A DNA stretch of 64,000 nt from Rugalucina vietnamica (GCA_964017185.1 OZ024880.1:31400329-31464328); one strand, 5' to 3'; positions 1-12,240 are shown, counted from the stretch's first letter. A program made the numbers and translations. Notes: generated by a model not told the origin, from the sequence alone.

Positions 1-630
1 AGGATATTTGGTGCTTTTCTCTATTTTTTAATCATATTATCTCTTGCAGTGAGCACAAACAAACAAATAACTGGCCTGGGCTTTGAACTGAGCAACAATT
101 AGTGTGAACAGATAATTTTTAAATTCCCCTATATAGGTGGCAGCACAATTGTGCACATTTTTGATAGAATGTGGTTCATTTGCGTGCACAATTTTCCCAG
201 GTAAAAGTATTCATTTGCACACACAATTTCCCAAGGTAAATGTTACAATTTTTTTAGGTAAATGGTACGTTTACGCTCGCAAGACTATATAGCCAAGCCA
301 AGCCCTCATTTCCAATTTTTATTAGGTTTTATGCTGTTGATATTTTATTTTTTGTACCTTGATATAATAACATACCTGCAGCTGACCAAAAAAGAGGTGC
401 AGAAACATGTGCACAAATGTAGCACTAAAACTGTGGGCAAATGACATGTTTGCATGGAAATAAAAACTGCGCACAAAGGAAAATTTTGAAAAATGTGCAC
501 AAATGTTATGGCACCCCCACACACTCAAGCAATAATGCTGCTTCAATTTGCTAAACCTGTCAAAAAACTTAATGCAATGATGATACACAGTAATTTAAGG
601 TGACACAACAATGTAGCTCTCAAGGTTTCA
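1..630. other. No gene recognised; low-complexity AT-rich sequence
   Basis: It contains scattered repeats of gtgcacaaatg and gcacacaatttt but no convincing splice sites in an open frame. Read on the minus strand for the next STAT5 exon; none found. Confidence 0.6.
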
Positions 631-911
631 TTACAAAAACATGCCCATGTAATATACAGATTTTTTTTTTTGAAAAAAAAAAAACCTGAAAATTTTCAGC
701 AGAAGATTTTAATATTTTTCTTATTTTTGCTCAAAACATAGATTGTGGATACAAGTTAGAAACCGCCACCCGTGGCATTTCTAACGAGTGCCCACAATCT
801 ATGTTTTGGAGCAAAAATAAGATAAATAAGTATACCCCTGCATACCCCAGTTCCACTACATAAAAGTGGGGTTTAGGAGGGTATTCAATACACGGACATG
901 TTATCCTGATG
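631..911. mobile_element. Family A MITE
   Basis: Runs from a family A end (acaaaaacatgcccatg) to the other end (ggacatgttatcctgatg). The central inverted repeat is built from ACATAGATTGTGG and its complement. The central GC palindrome has partly decayed. Confidence 0.8.
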
Positions 912-1704
912 TTATTTTTCATCAAACCAAGCATGAGGTTATGAAACATTTTCATGCTTGTTTGACTTAAGCATGGAAGTCAAACTGGTCATAACTACTA
1001 ATAGATCTAATACACCTAATAGATCATTTAAGTGACTTGAATACTGTATCTTGTCTGCACACTACATTGTAAAATACCAAAACTTATTGGCATTAAAGAA
1101 ATATATAAGCAAACATTTATGTGCTGTAAAGATAAGCATGAAAAAGTTTTGAAATCTTAAGCTAGAGAAAATAATTTCAGATCCCAAGAAAAAAAACATC
1201 ACAGGGCTTAAGCAACATTTCGAAAGCTTAGGTAGAATGTACAACAATGCAATCATTGAAATAGTAATAACCATAGATTTTACAGTATTCAAGTCTGTCC
1301 ACGAGAATCGGAATTAACAAAAGGGCAAGTTGTGAACGACATGTTTACAACATCCAATATCTGCAACAGACATTGTGGGAATTGTCAGTTTACACATTGT
1401 TGCATTGATGTTGAAAAGTCTATGTTTTACATAAAGAAGTTTCAAAAACCCATAAATGACACTTTTCGAGATGTCAGATTGTACACACGGACATTACAGT
1501 TTGATTCGGCACTTTTCGATGTTTATAGCTGTCGTTTTTACGGTTGTCTAATTGCTCTTTGTAACGTTACCATGAGTGTTTGTTATTTTATACAAGTCTG
1601 TATTTTTGGCAAAGAATAACCTCCATAATTCTGTAACAAGTAACAAAAACAGCATTTTTTTTGTTGTTGTTTGTTTTCTTATCCTTCAGTTCTGATCAAA
1701 TATG
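912..1704. other. No gene recognised
   Basis: Unique-looking AT-rich sequence. An open frame of 95 codons at 1332-1619 (+) has no recognisable domain and no supporting context. No STAT5 exon is visible on the minus strand. Confidence 0.5.
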
Positions 1705-1707
1705 TAA

Positions 1708-2711
1708 TACTGCGTTTACACTATGTTCCCGGCAGCCCCGTTTGCTTGAAACCTAGCGTGCCATGGAGTTTTGGTCATATATTTCTCTGTTTTCAAGATC
1801 TATTACGTCTTTTTTATTTTCTTACCTTGTATTTATATCCGTAACAAAAGTATGTTATGGTTATCCACAACCTATCACGATTATTAGCATGTTCTATTAT
1901 GGCCTGTTACGTTCTGATGCGGTCAGTTGCACTTTGACCTAGGAGTAACACTTTTTTTCGTTCTCTCAAGGTCAGCTTCAGACGAAACACAGACACCATG
2001 CAATTTAAAGCGTTTTTGTTCCTTTTATTAAGAATAAGCCCATCGAAATAATAACAACCGCCCTCCCCGACAGCCGACTAAAGAGTTGATTAAGAAAGTT
2101 CAGGATTTTATTTATTCTTCAATGGCATAGTGCAGCGTATGGTCTCTATTGTTTACTGTACTGACTGCTCCAATATGAAGGAACTTGTCCCCATGATATG
2201 CCATTTTATAACTTTAAACTTCACGCTCCATGATAACTGTAACATAACATGACATACGTAGTAGAACGGGGTCAACACTGTCAAAGACCAGATTGCATCG
2301 TAACACAACGCAACAAAACGTGTTGAGTATTCCGTAGGAAACGGGACAAGACATGAGACAACTGTGATCAAATGCAGCTGAACGTGGAAGATCCATAGCT
2401 TGCCAGGCTATTCCCTAGCTTCCCGTTGCACTACAGACAGCCTTCAAGTTTCTCTACCTACAGTTACGTACTGTCACGGTGTGTTACATTCAGTCCATTT
2501 TATCACGACCCATTAAGTTTCTCATTTCAGCCGTGACCACCGTGGCAGACTTTTAAACTGTCAAAAAATTTGCAACGGTGTCCACGGTTACCATGGCCTG
2601 CTATATTTGCCTATCCCATTCCCCTACATTGCCTCAATTTTATCCCCTTTTGATCACGGTTGTCTAAAATGTGGCTGCCGTGACCACCGGGAACATAGTG
2701 TAAATGCTACA
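1708..2711. mobile_element. PIF/Harbinger-like non-autonomous element, copy 1
   Basis: 1004-bp element with inverted ends: TACTGCGTTTACACTATGTT at the left, and a diverged complement (aacatagtgtaaatgctaca) at the right. It is flanked by TAA on both sides (1705-1707 and 2712-2714), a 3-bp target duplication typical of PIF/Harbinger. The body is rich in accgtgg/ccacggt motifs. No transposase is present. The second copy, in the opposite orientation, is at 36389-37414. Confidence 0.75.
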
Positions 2712-2757
2712 TAAGAGAAAGTCTCTCTGATTGGTAACTAAAATATGCGTCTTCGCA

Positions 2758-2947
2758 GCAGAAACCCAAAAATTTGTGTTTCGTACCAGCTCTGACACAA
2801 ACCAGCCTGTATAGTCACAGAATCAGGCTAGAACCTTGAAATTTTGGATTTAAGATGTAGAGGGATTCTACTACAGGTGTAGTGAAAACAAAGGCACTGA
2901 TCAGCTGATCTGCACCCTACAGATGGTTTTCTGATGCACTGGCTCAT
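2758..2947. mobile_element. Family B MITE, partial
   Basis: Recognisable from gacacaaaccagcctgta through gaaaacaaaggcactgatca to the end ctggctcat. Half of the central palindrome is deleted. Confidence 0.7.
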
Positions 2948-3182
2948 GTAATGATGGAGATAATCTTGAATAATTAAATTCTACATTTTCCTCTTCTGGT
3001 TTCCATATCATTCAATTTCAAGTTCTGCAAATTACCCTATTCGTTCTAATTAGCACACAGTGTGCTCAGTTTTTCAAAAAAAACTTAACATTTAGGTAAC
3101 AAAATATTGTTCTAATATGCGCACACTAGGAACGAAAACAACACATAAACCACCATGTCAGAAATACCATTGATGATGTCAT

Positions 3183-3410
3183 TTAACCCATATTTGACGA
3201 ATGGATTCTCCCATCGTTATCAATTAGGTAAGTCCACTTTTATTTTTAGGGGTGTTACAAGTAATTTTTATTTTTTATCTCATTTTTGATGAAATTTCTC
3301 TGTGCAAACAGAATACCCCCAGATGGGATGGCGTGTTCTATGGCGTCACATCTGGGGCTATACTGTTTACCAAAGTTCCACAAAAGGGACGCCAGGCTTT
3401 TATGAGTTAA
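3183..3410. mobile_element. Short MITE with TTAACYCAT ends, copy 1
   Basis: 228-bp element starting TTAACCCATATTTGACGAAT and ending gccaggcttttatgagttaa. The inside has an inverted repeat around gcgttctatggcg with arms ccagatggga/catctggggc. Other copies: 9613-9841 and 29443-29671 (reversed). Confidence 0.8.
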
Positions 3411-3708
3411 GTTTCCAATCATTGTACACTACTGTTTGATCATCGAAGGTTAAGTTTTTAATGCGGTTTATATGGTATTTATATGTAAAATTGATATAAA
3501 ATACCAATGTGCTAGTCGAGTAGTGTGCGCTTATGCACACGATTTTCGGAAACGATCAGGGTGTGCGCTTATTGTAGCATGTGCACTAATCAGAACGAAT
3601 ATGAGATTTCTTGAAAAGAACTGACTTTAGCATGGACAATAGGGAGGACCTAACAAAAGTGATCATTTTAGAATTTGTGTTTCAAAATGGGCTTATGTTA
3701 AATAAATA

Positions 3709-3944
3709 TGAGCCTGTGCATGAGAAAACCAACAATTTGGGTTCCGACCAGGTCCAAAACAAACCAGAATGTATAGTCACAGAAGATAGCTAGAGGCTTG
3801 AAATTTTGTATTTAAGTAGAGGAAGGGTTGTACTATCCGTGTAGCGAAAACAAAGGCGCTGATCAGCTTCGTGGCTACCGCGAAGCTGATCTGTGCCTTT
3901 GTTTTCGCCCAAGCATTTTGTTGATTTTCTCGTGCACTGGCTCA
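3709..3944. mobile_element. Family B MITE
   Basis: Nearly complete copy from tgagcctgtgcatgagaaaa to ctcgtgcactggctca, with the central inverted repeat gctgatcagcttcg/cgaagctgatctgtg intact. Confidence 0.85.
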
Positions 3945-4189
3945 TATCTGTTTGTACCTTGCATGTGCACCTGCGATACATAAATGTATAACTGTGATTT
4001 ATGTAGGGCAGTGAATTGGCATGGCACTGTTTTAAAGTTGAGTGGTTGTATACACTAGTACATGTTTTTAGTGATGCTACTGTATTTATGTTTTTATTTC
4101 ATGTATTGTCTGATCCTACATGTTTTGGATTACTAGCAGATTATTATTTTTATTTCTTTTTGTGTGTGCCAACAATTTTTCAGTCATGT

Positions 4190-4345
4190 CGGGATAGAGC
4201 CAACGCTTCCTGGGTTTAACCAGTACTGTAGGGAGTTAATGTGTCTTGCTCAAGGACACAACATGGCGACGCCTGTGGGGATCGAACCCAGGACCTCTCG
4301 ATTCTGAGACCGATGCTCTACCACTATGCCACCGCGCACCGTAGA
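4190..4345 (-). mobile_element. tRNA-derived SINE (V/Deu-like)
   Basis: On the minus strand the head has a Pol III A box (GGCATAGTGGTAGAGC) and a B box (GGTTCGATCCC). It is followed by a body containing GTCCTTGAGCAAGACAC, a core found in V/Deu-type SINEs, and a tail ending GGGATAGAGCC/CATGACTG. This is not a functional tRNA gene: there is no 3' half that folds to the acceptor arm. A truncated tail of the same family is at 18930-18999. Confidence 0.8.
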
Positions 4346-4507
4346 TTAAAAAAAATTTGAATCTTTGAATCTAGATAAGGGTATGCTCTAAAAAATCATC
4401 ACACATATTAAAAAGAATTTTCAGATCTCTTGGCGTTTAAAGCTGTTATATAGCCTTCCATCCTATACTAGGTCAAATAAAGCAATTACAAAAGTAAAAA
4501 AAAAAAC

Positions 4508-6102
4508 AGAGGACCATTGGTCCTGAAATCGCTCACCTGAAGCCTGATCTTGGAGTATTAAGTCATCATGAAATGACCTTGACCTTGAATACTCACACAC
4601 CTTCACAAGTTGTCCGCATCTGCAAAGTTTCAGGTCTCAGGCTGCAATAGTTTCCAAACCCAGTGATTTCTGAGAAAACCATAATTTTAATTTTGATAAA
4701 TGACCTTGGGTCAAGGTCAACAAATGACCTTGGCCTTCATTAATTACTTACCTTCATTGACTCCATTAGTTGTCTGCATCTAGCAACTTTCAGGTCTCAG
4801 GCTGCAACAGTTACCAAAATATCTATTGTTTTCGCCTTTTCCCATGTAAAAGCCTATGTTTCCAAAATTGACCTTGCCGTAAAATAGGTCAAGGTCATCT
4901 TAGGGTCATCATTTCAAGAAACTATGATGGGCTGGAGTCCCAAATGCTACATACCAAGTTTCGCGTAAATCGGCCAGCCGGTTCTGGAGAAGAAGATTTT
5001 TGAGTGGTTTTTATAATAGTTGGGCATGGCGGCCATCTTGGTCATGTGACCCAAATTTCTCGAACACACTTTCGTTCCCCCTACCCATGGACGCTCCATA
5101 TAAAATTTCACTTTGATTGGCCAAGCAGTTTCAGGGAAGAAGATCTTTGAAAAGTGTGTACGGACGACAGACTGTCCAAGGTCAAGAGATGACCTTGACC
5201 TAAATTAATCGCATACCTTCATCTACTCCATTATTTGTTTGCAGGTCTCAGGCTGCAACAGTTTTCAAAAAATCCATAGTTTTCACTTTTCCCAAGTAAA
5301 AGCCTATGTTTCCAAAATTGAAATTGCCGTAAAATAGGTCAAGGTCATCCTAGGGTCATCATTTGATCAAACTATGATGGGCTGGAGTCCCAAATGCTAC
5401 ATACCAAGTTTCATGAAAATCGGCCAGCCGGTTCTGGAGGAGAAGATTTTTGAGTGGTTTTTACCATATATGGGCGTGGCGGCCATCTTGGTCATGTTAC
5501 CTGGATTTTGCAATCAAACTTTTGTCTCCCCTACCCATGGATGCTCCACATAAAATTTCACTTTGATTGGCCTAGCAGTTTCAGAGAAGAAGATGACCTT
5601 GACCTAAATTAATCACATACCTTCATCTACTCCATTAGTTGTTTGCATCTACCACTTTTCAGGCCTCAGGCTGCAATAGTTTTCAAAAAAATCCATAGTT
5701 TTCACTTTTTCCCATGTAAAAGCCTATGTTTCCAAATTTGACCTTGCCGTAAAATAGGTCAAGGTCATTCAAGGGTCATCATTTTATCAAACTATGATGG
5801 GCTGAAGTCCCTGATGCTACAAACCAAGTTTCGTGGAAATCGGCCCACAGGTTCTGGAGTAGAAGATTTTTGAAGGGTTTTTACCATATATGGGCGTGGT
5901 GGCCATCTTGGTCATGTGACCTGGATTTCGTGATCAAACTTGAAATGCCACTACCCAAGGAGGCTCCATGTAAAATTTCAACTAGATTGGCCAAGCAGTT
6001 TCAGAGAAGAAGATCTTTGAAATTGTGGATGACGACGGACGGACGCCGGATCATGGCCATCCTATAAGCTCACCTTGTGAGCCTTCGGCTCAGGTGAGCT
6101 AA
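4508..6102 (+). mobile_element. Helitron-like element with internal tandem units, copy 1
   Basis: Starts AGAGGACCATTGGTCC and ends with the hairpin GAGCCttcGGCTC (6079-6091), then aggtgag and CTAA, the arrangement typical of Helitron 3' ends. The interior has about three ~430-bp direct units (near 4796, 5245 and 5660), each with caaggtcat and atgggcgtggcggccatctt. No rep/helicase ORF is present. The start GCTCACCTGA is complementary to the end CAGGTGAGC. The family is better supported at 26135-27061, where the empty site is visible. Confidence 0.7.
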
Positions 6103-6693
6103 AAAAAACAAACAAAAAAACCCTGCCCACATGGTATACCTTGAAAAGATGGATAGACAGACACAAGCCCACAAAAGAGACTGCAAAGAAGCAGCAACAA
6201 GCCAGGTAAGATTAAGATTGCCCAAACTAGTAATTTATCCTCCTGCTGATAAATTACAGTCTCATCTGAGTTGAGCATGAAAAAAGTTTTATACCATCAT
6301 GACCAGACTCAAGACCACAGAAGAGACTGCACAGAAAGCTGCCACAAGCCAAGTAAGAACCTACCCAGACCTGAAACTTTAGCTCATTACCACCGACATC
6401 AAAATCCGATGAGAACAGGATACAGAATTTCTCCTCCGCAACAGTCTGAAATTAGAGGGTTTTTTAAACAAGTCAAAGTTTTCATATTTCTCAAAAATGC
6501 AATATTGGCCAAAAGTCTTAAAAAGTGCCACAGAAATTTTTATTTTGTTTGCAAATAAATTTGTTATGCCATATTATTATTTTGAAAGTATGAAAATGTG
6601 AGCAAGGGAAGTAACTTTTTCCCCGCAATAAAGAAATATTGTCTATTTTCCATTTTAAATGCACTGAACGCAAACAAAATTGTACAGTATATA
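6103..6693. other. No gene recognised; ~55-bp direct duplication
   Basis: Two direct copies of an imperfect ~55-bp segment lie at about 6160-6215 and 6298-6355. Both contain agagactgca and end caagccaggtaag / caagccaagtaag, which resemble plus-strand splice donors. No protein family is recognisable. Confidence 0.4.
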
Positions 6694-7716
6694 CGTAGGT
6701 TGTTCGGAAAGTTCGTGTAATTGTGTTATATCTCTCATAATTTTCATTCATTGTACTGGAAAGTTGGTGTGCGTCAACTATCACTAATTCTGAATTGTTG
6801 ATAGAAAAAAGAAATGAAAGTGAGCATAGAAACCAAACATACAGGTTGTCCTGGCAACGTCATCATCGGTACCCGGAGCAGTCCGAAAAATATCACTTCT
6901 TTTAAACGAAGTCTTAAAGAAATAAACATAATTTCTGACTGTTTGCTCATCGCCAGAAAAAATGGAATCATCGTGTAATATTTCAACAACATGACATTGT
7001 TTCCTGAAAATTTAAAAGCAATTTGATGTTCCAAAAAGATGTTATGATCCTTTATTTCGAGGGTTGTATGGGAAAACCATGACGTCAAACTGTGTCATTG
7101 CTTTGCAAAAGATTATGAACTTCGGAATTTTCTTCATGAAATACACACAGAAACACTAACGATAATCAAATAAACTGGAAAACTATGCATAATGTAGTCC
7201 AGCATTTACATACAAAAATGATTCTCATGTTTTAAGAGTGGAATAAAAAGAGCTTATGGCGATTTTAGAAGTGACCAACTGGCAGTGGAATTGTGTTCTA
7301 TTAAGAATTGCGAAAAAATAGATGATTCATTGGAGAATATTAGCAAAATATACTCAGGGAAATGTATCCCCACATACAGATACTGGTTACAAAAACTTAT
7401 AACAAAAAAAATGGACAGACCCAAGAAATGCGTAGATATTGTTGGTGTTTATACTGAGAAAGCGTGATCATTGCCAACTGGATTAAAATAATGTTTGACG
7501 TTTTCGCAACGTCATTTTGACGTTGGTGTGCTCCGGGTACATATACCGCACCTTTTTGTAATTTACATATTTTTATTATGTCTTAGTGCATCATCTTGGT
7601 TTTCACAGCATTTATAGAGGATATGTTGAAGTCGAAATAGGTGGACTTCTTTTTGTTTTACTATGAATATTATGTGAATGATCAGACAATTTTTCGAACT
7701 TTCCGAACGCCCCTCG
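6694..7716. mobile_element. Mariner-like non-autonomous element 1
   Basis: 1023-bp element with inverted ends CGTAGGTTGTTCGGAAAGTT and aactttccgaacgcccctcg, flanked by TA on both sides. Internally it has a second inverted pair around cggtacccggagca and tgctccgggtac. Short ORFs inside (such as 6774-7088 minus) show no DDE/D transposase motifs. Confidence 0.8.
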
Positions 7717-8024
7717 TATAACTGAGCCCAAAACACTAAAATTCATATCCCCAGATTTGCTAGCATTTTAATTTTGTCAAGATTATTTTTGTACCATAGA
7801 ATTTTAAATTGTGAACCGATTTTCAATTTTCTTGCAATGCTTTTAAAGACTTATAGAATGCAAGAGGATGACAGGGTCATATGTTTTCTCTAGATATTTC
7901 ATAAAATGGTGAATCTGAAAAAAGGTTATTTCTGAAAGATATTGTAAGGACAGCAGTCTTTGAATTTTCAACATACAAGCTGCTTTCTCAGACTTTAAAG
8001 ATTAAGAGTCACATATAATCTCAC
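7717..8024. other. STAT5 intron 11, nothing else seen
   Basis: AT-rich intronic sequence adjoining exon 11. No repeat family is recognised. Confidence 0.5.
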
Positions 8025-8066
8025 CTCTGACCCTTTTCTGTCTGCTCTTTTGATATTTTTCAATTG
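8025..8066 (-). CDS. STAT5: STAT5-like gene, coding exon 11 (last exon found)
   Basis: 42-base exon, 14 codons, QLKNIKRADRKGSE, matching vertebrate STAT5 SLKRIKRADRRGAE. Acceptor tttgctttcag, donor GTGAGA, phase 0 at both ends. It is short, but its place after FRNM, its basic sequence and both splice sites make it convincing. The next expected exon (EEKFTVLFES-like) is not seen in 1-8024, so intron 11 probably runs past the left edge. Confidence 0.9.
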
Positions 8067-8572
8067 CTGAAAGCAAACAGAAACATCTGTAATTAAAATC
8101 ATACAGTCAACAGCTACATGTATTTTATTCATTTTCTTTAACCCATTTGCCCAACTATACAAGGTTGAAATTTTGGACTAATGTGGAGGGCTCTTACTAC
8201 TAAAGTAGCAAAAACATAGCAAATGATAAGCTTGAAAATAACTGTAAAGGCATTCAGAGCCATTGTTTTTTGCAAATGTAAAAAGGCAGGTTATCTTATA
8301 TTGTGGATCTATAAAATTTCTGCCATAAACGGGCCATTTTGACACATACAGCTGGTCAAACAATGCAGACAAAAACCAACCTGATTCTTGACTTTCACAT
8401 TGATCAATTTTTTTTCTCTTTTTTTTTTTTATAATCTGACCATACTTTTAAAGAAATTTCTCTATACAGCAGTGTGGTTAGGATATAACTGACCATTTTG
8501 ACATGACCTAAACTATTGACCATGGATGTAAAGCATTAAATCAATCAGTCAAAAGCTTAATTTTCAACTTAC

Positions 8573-8714
8573 CATATTTCTGAAGGTAATACTTAGTTGT
8601 CCTGTTTGTTTGTGGTAGTCCATGGTGCCCTCATTATTAAGAATATCACCACTCTTAAGTGCCCCCTTCCGGTGCTCTACATCACTGTTTAATAAGCTTC
8701 TCGCTTGCATTTCA
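8573..8714 (-). CDS. STAT5: STAT5-like gene, coding exon 10
   Basis: 142-base exon, residue 378 (split Ser) to 425: S-EMQARSLLNSDVEHRKGALK then SGDILNNEGTMDYHKQTGQL and SITFRNM. It matches vertebrate STAT5 [29 protein letters not shown] and FRNM in the DNA-binding domain. Acceptor cttgttttag, donor GTAAGT. Ends in phase 0. Intron 9 before it is 3.7 kb and holds several mobile elements. Confidence 0.96.
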
Positions 8715-8735
8715 CTAAAACAAGAGTTCAACTTC

Positions 8736-9002
8736 ATTATGAAAACATGTCCATGTAATACACTGAATTTTCGTAAATTGTATCATTTTTAGTAGAAAAA
8801 TTTCAAATTTTTTATTTTGGCTCAAAACATAGATTGTGGGCACACGTTAGAACCGCCTCCGCGAGGCGGTTCTAACGAGTTATCACAATCTATGTTTTGG
8901 AGCAAAAATCAGAAAATTCGGTATACCCCTAAGAACCCCAATTTTGCTATATAAAAGTGGGGTTTAAGGGGGTATACATCTCACGGACATGTTTTCCTGA
9001 TG
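8736..9002. mobile_element. Family A MITE
   Basis: Complete copy 21 bp upstream of the exon 10 acceptor (gene sense). Central palindrome gaaccgcctccgcgaggcgg. It ends gacatgttttcctgatg. Confidence 0.85.
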
Positions 9003-9308
9003 CACTAGAACATGCCTCACTATACCAACTTATACTGATCTGCATCACTGCTCAAAAACCTATGACTTGCATTTCAATGAAATACTGTTAAACTTCAGTA
9101 TTGTAAGATGCCTCACTATAAATGGGACTTCAGTATGGAGGCCATGTTTGGCTCCAAAACTGTTACATTTTCTATCGTTGTATTCTTAAAGTCTTCAATA
9201 TAACACAGGTACTCTTATAATGGTCTATTTCAGTAGAAACCAAAGACAAAGTCATTTTAACATTTAGTTTTCCTCTGACTGTGTCTTGCAAAAAGAAACA
9301 ACCCAATG

Positions 9309-9566
9309 CATCAGGAAAACATGTCTGTGTAATGTATACCCTCTTGAACCCCACTTTTATATAGCAAAACTGGGGTACGCAGGGGTATACCTATTTTTCT
9401 TATTTTTGCTCCAAAACATAGATTGTGGGTACTCACAATCTATGTTGTACTCACAATCTATGTTTTTAGCAAAACTAAGAAATATATCAAAACTTTTCTG
9501 ATGAAATTTTCATTTTTTACAACAGAAAAAAACCTCTGTATATTGCATGGGCAAGTTTTCGTAATG
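9309..9566. mobile_element. Family A MITE, central palindrome rearranged
   Basis: Both ends are clear (catcaggaaaacatgtctgt and gcatgggcaagttttcgtaatg). The GC-rich centre is lost and replaced by two copies of tactcacaatctatgttt. Confidence 0.8.
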
Positions 9567-9612
9567 GCAAGCAGGGTTCAAACCCATGACTTATTTGACT
9601 TATAACACTGAT

Positions 9613-9841
9613 TTAACCCATATTGGACGAATGGATTTTCCCATCATTATCATTTGGGTGAGTCCACGCTCATGTTTAGGGGCGTTAGGAGTGATTTGGA
9701 ATTTTTATTCCATTTTTCGATGAAATTCCCCTAAGCAAACAGAATAGCGCCAGATGGGACGCCGCGTTCTGCGGCATCACATCTGGGGCTATTCTGTTTG
9801 CCGATGTCCCACAAAAGGGATGCCAGGCTTATATGAGTTAA
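9613..9841. mobile_element. Short MITE with TTAACYCAT ends, copy 2
   Basis: 229-bp copy, same orientation as the one at 3183. Central inverted repeat gacgccgcgttctgcggc. Confidence 0.85.
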
Positions 9842-10356
9842 ATTCTTGTTTGCCTAACTGACTGATTGATTGATTGATGTTTAACGACGCGTCAACCCTA
9901 ATGGGTCATTTTGATGGCCCCAATCCAGAACGAGGCTGTGAGGGTATGACGTCACTCCCTCACAATCATGGAAATATAAATATCTGCCATTTCCGTGAAT
10001 ATGAAAGTTGTTGAAATACTTTTCATTGACTTAATAGAATCATACTGATCTGTTTCGAATTAAAAAAGTAAGTCTACTACTGTAAATAAGCATTTTTCCT
10101 TTTTGGTCACATGACTACCTAAACAAAATGGCGGCCACCATAGGCGACCATTGTTGAATCTTAAAACTTTCATATCTTCAAAACCACTTAACCTATTTTC
10201 ATAAAGGTGGTGTCAAAATGTTTGTTTTGCTTATCTCTTTCTTTTGAAATGAAAGATAATGTTTGTAAACCTATTCATTTAAATAAATATGGAATGATGC
10301 ATAATAGTCCTTGGCATTTTACGTCTAGTTAACCTTTTCATTGCAATTCTACTTAT
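9842..10356. other. STAT5 intron 9, no feature recognised
   Basis: It contains gattgattgattgatg and a tgacgtcactccctcac stretch, but no ORF or known family. Confidence 0.4.
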
Positions 10357-11241
10357 TCCGCTTATCGGAAAAGATGGCGATGACGTCATCGATAACATTA
10401 CCTGTGAACTCACGGGTACAGAGTCAATAAATACACAGACTTAATACACACATTTTTGCGGTTAAGCGTGTCTTAAATTGTAAATATACGTTGAAACCAA
10501 AGCTGAATTAACTAAAATAGATTTAACTTAATATAAGAACCACTGAAAAAGAATTATCCGCCATCTGTCTGAAAAAATTCTGGCAAGGTTTGTTTTAAAC
10601 TCTGAAAACTGAATGATCTAAGGAGAAAGAGTTGCATGTAATTGGATAACTTTATCCAATATATTCACTCATTATTTTCATCTCACATTTTTCTAGATTT
10701 GTTTTTTACATTTCACAATTTTATTTTGTAATTATGATAATTTAATATGATAATAGACGAAACGTACAATAACCGTGCCATTGAAGTTGTTGGAGTTTTA
10801 AAATCCATGTGTGATATGTTATCAAAAATCTTAAATATGTCTCCTCCAAAATCAGATCCCTCAAAATGACAGCAGAAATACTACGACGTAAAATGGTCAT
10901 CGAATTTCAATGTAATTTGAGACTGAAGTTCATATTAAATAAAAGAGATCAAAGCCGCCTGCGCTTGCCGCCGAAAAATCAAAATATTTAACTATAAATA
11001 AACACGGAAATATTGGGCTATTCACGATATTTTCCTTCAAAATTCAAAATATATGCATTCTGGAAACAATCTTTCCTCATTACATAACCAAATTTTTAAA
11101 GATTTGTGCGTTTTGGGTCATTTGTGCATATAAAATATAACGTATATTGGCTTTTAATAAAGCCGCCATTACTGATATGTACCCGTGAGAGTGACCCGGA
11201 TGCTGGCTGATGACGTCACGCCATCTTTTCCGATAATCGGA
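10357..11241 (+). mobile_element. TIR element with TCCGMTTATCGG ends, copy 1
   Basis: 885-bp element with inverted ends: tccgcttatcggaaaagatg at the left, and the complement of tccgattatcggaaaagatg at the right. Both are followed internally by tgacgtcat and by acgggtac. The flanking AT on each side fits a 2-bp duplication. No ORF. The homologous copy, reversed, is inserted in the Penelope reverse transcriptase at 46843-47630 and shares most of the interior. Confidence 0.85.
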
Positions 11242-11621
11242 ATTGCTTACACAGACGCCATTTTAAATGACATATTTTTTAAATGACGTATTGATTTTTG
11301 ACAACATCAAAATGCACCAGAATTTGTGGGTCATTCAAAATTAGACTGACAAAAACTTCTTGTCATATTTAATGTTTCATTATTTTATAACACCTTGTGA
11401 ATTGAAATAACTTTGAAAATAATTCACTGTCAGGTGTGATACTGAAAACATTTTAAAGACATCTGTCCGATTTGAATAAAGCATAAGTCCCATATTCAGA
11501 TTCAAATCAATGAAATAACCCTCATAAAAACAATCTTTGTTATTTTTCTTGCACAATGTGTATGGAAGACTACAGCAAATGTGACAACTTGTGAGAAAAT
11601 ACAGTTTCAGCTGAAATACAT
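11242..11621. other. STAT5 intron 9, no feature recognised
   Basis: AT-rich sequence between two mobile elements. No ORF. Confidence 0.4.
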
Positions 11622-12240
11622 GTTGGTTGGGGCCGGAGCTTCTTGTCTGTTGCTTGGCCCACCGGGGTCCAACTGGTGCTTTTCTTTTGCTCCGGAGTTA
11701 GTAGGTTATTCGGCGCCCAGGGATCTCCATCGTCGGGCAGCTTACTCAGTCTGTGAGTCCTGGTTTTTGATTCATCAGGATGTTTATCATGATTTATTTG
11801 TTTGTTCTTGATGATTCATTGACTAGTTAGAGATTCACCACGAGGACCGAATAACTAACTAAATGTTATGAACCACTGCAGAAGCTGAGGGTGAGGTTAT
11901 GGCCATGTAAAACCGGTTTAAGCCCGCCAGTAACTTTGTGTTACTGATCGTTCCAAGTCGATACTTCTGTGGTGGTTCTTTTTGTTTTATGTCTTGGTGT
12001 TTTAAAAATTTTTTGTGCTGTTGGCGCCTTATGTATGTTTTCATATTTTTAGTTAAGTTAAGGTAACTGAGTGGCCACCTATTGGGAAAATAGCTGCTCA
12101 TTCGGCTTACGATATGTTTCATGGTATAAGTACCTGATTGTTAGTTTGGTTTTTTCCCACCTCGGTTTTTGGAGTGGGAATCTTTTTCTGATTGCGCCTT
12201 TTCCTGATCTTTGCCTACTTGTACCTTTTTACTACCAAGA
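11622..12240 (+). mobile_element. Penelope-like element, 3' fragment
   Basis: The last ~620 bp of the Penelope family described at 45349-47815: ggggccggagcttcttgtct, a short residual reading frame including SVCESWFLIHQDVYHDLF, then the non-coding tail ending ctttgcctacttgtaccttt. The element is 5'-truncated, and the reverse transcriptase is absent. Confidence 0.85.

Noticed and set aside
1332-1619. 95-codon cysteine-containing ORF
   Set aside because: No recognisable family, no signal peptide or splice context, and AT-rich composition like its surroundings.
3790-3981. ORF with KGTDQLRGSHEADQRLCF-like peptide (also at 27428)
   Set aside because: It is a translation of the family B MITE, present at each copy.
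4265-4345. Possible tRNA gene (minus strand)
   Set aside because: The A and B boxes are present, but it is the head of a SINE with a typical V/Deu-like body and no complete cloverleaf.
6774-7088. 104-codon minus ORF inside a mariner-like element as a transposase
   Set aside because: No DDE/D or helix-turn-helix features can be seen. It is probably a chance frame.
10357-12240. One long Penelope element from 10357 to 12240
   Set aside because: The left part is an independent TIR element with its own ends and AT flanks. Its nearness to a Penelope tail is coincidental, as the sequence between is not Penelope.
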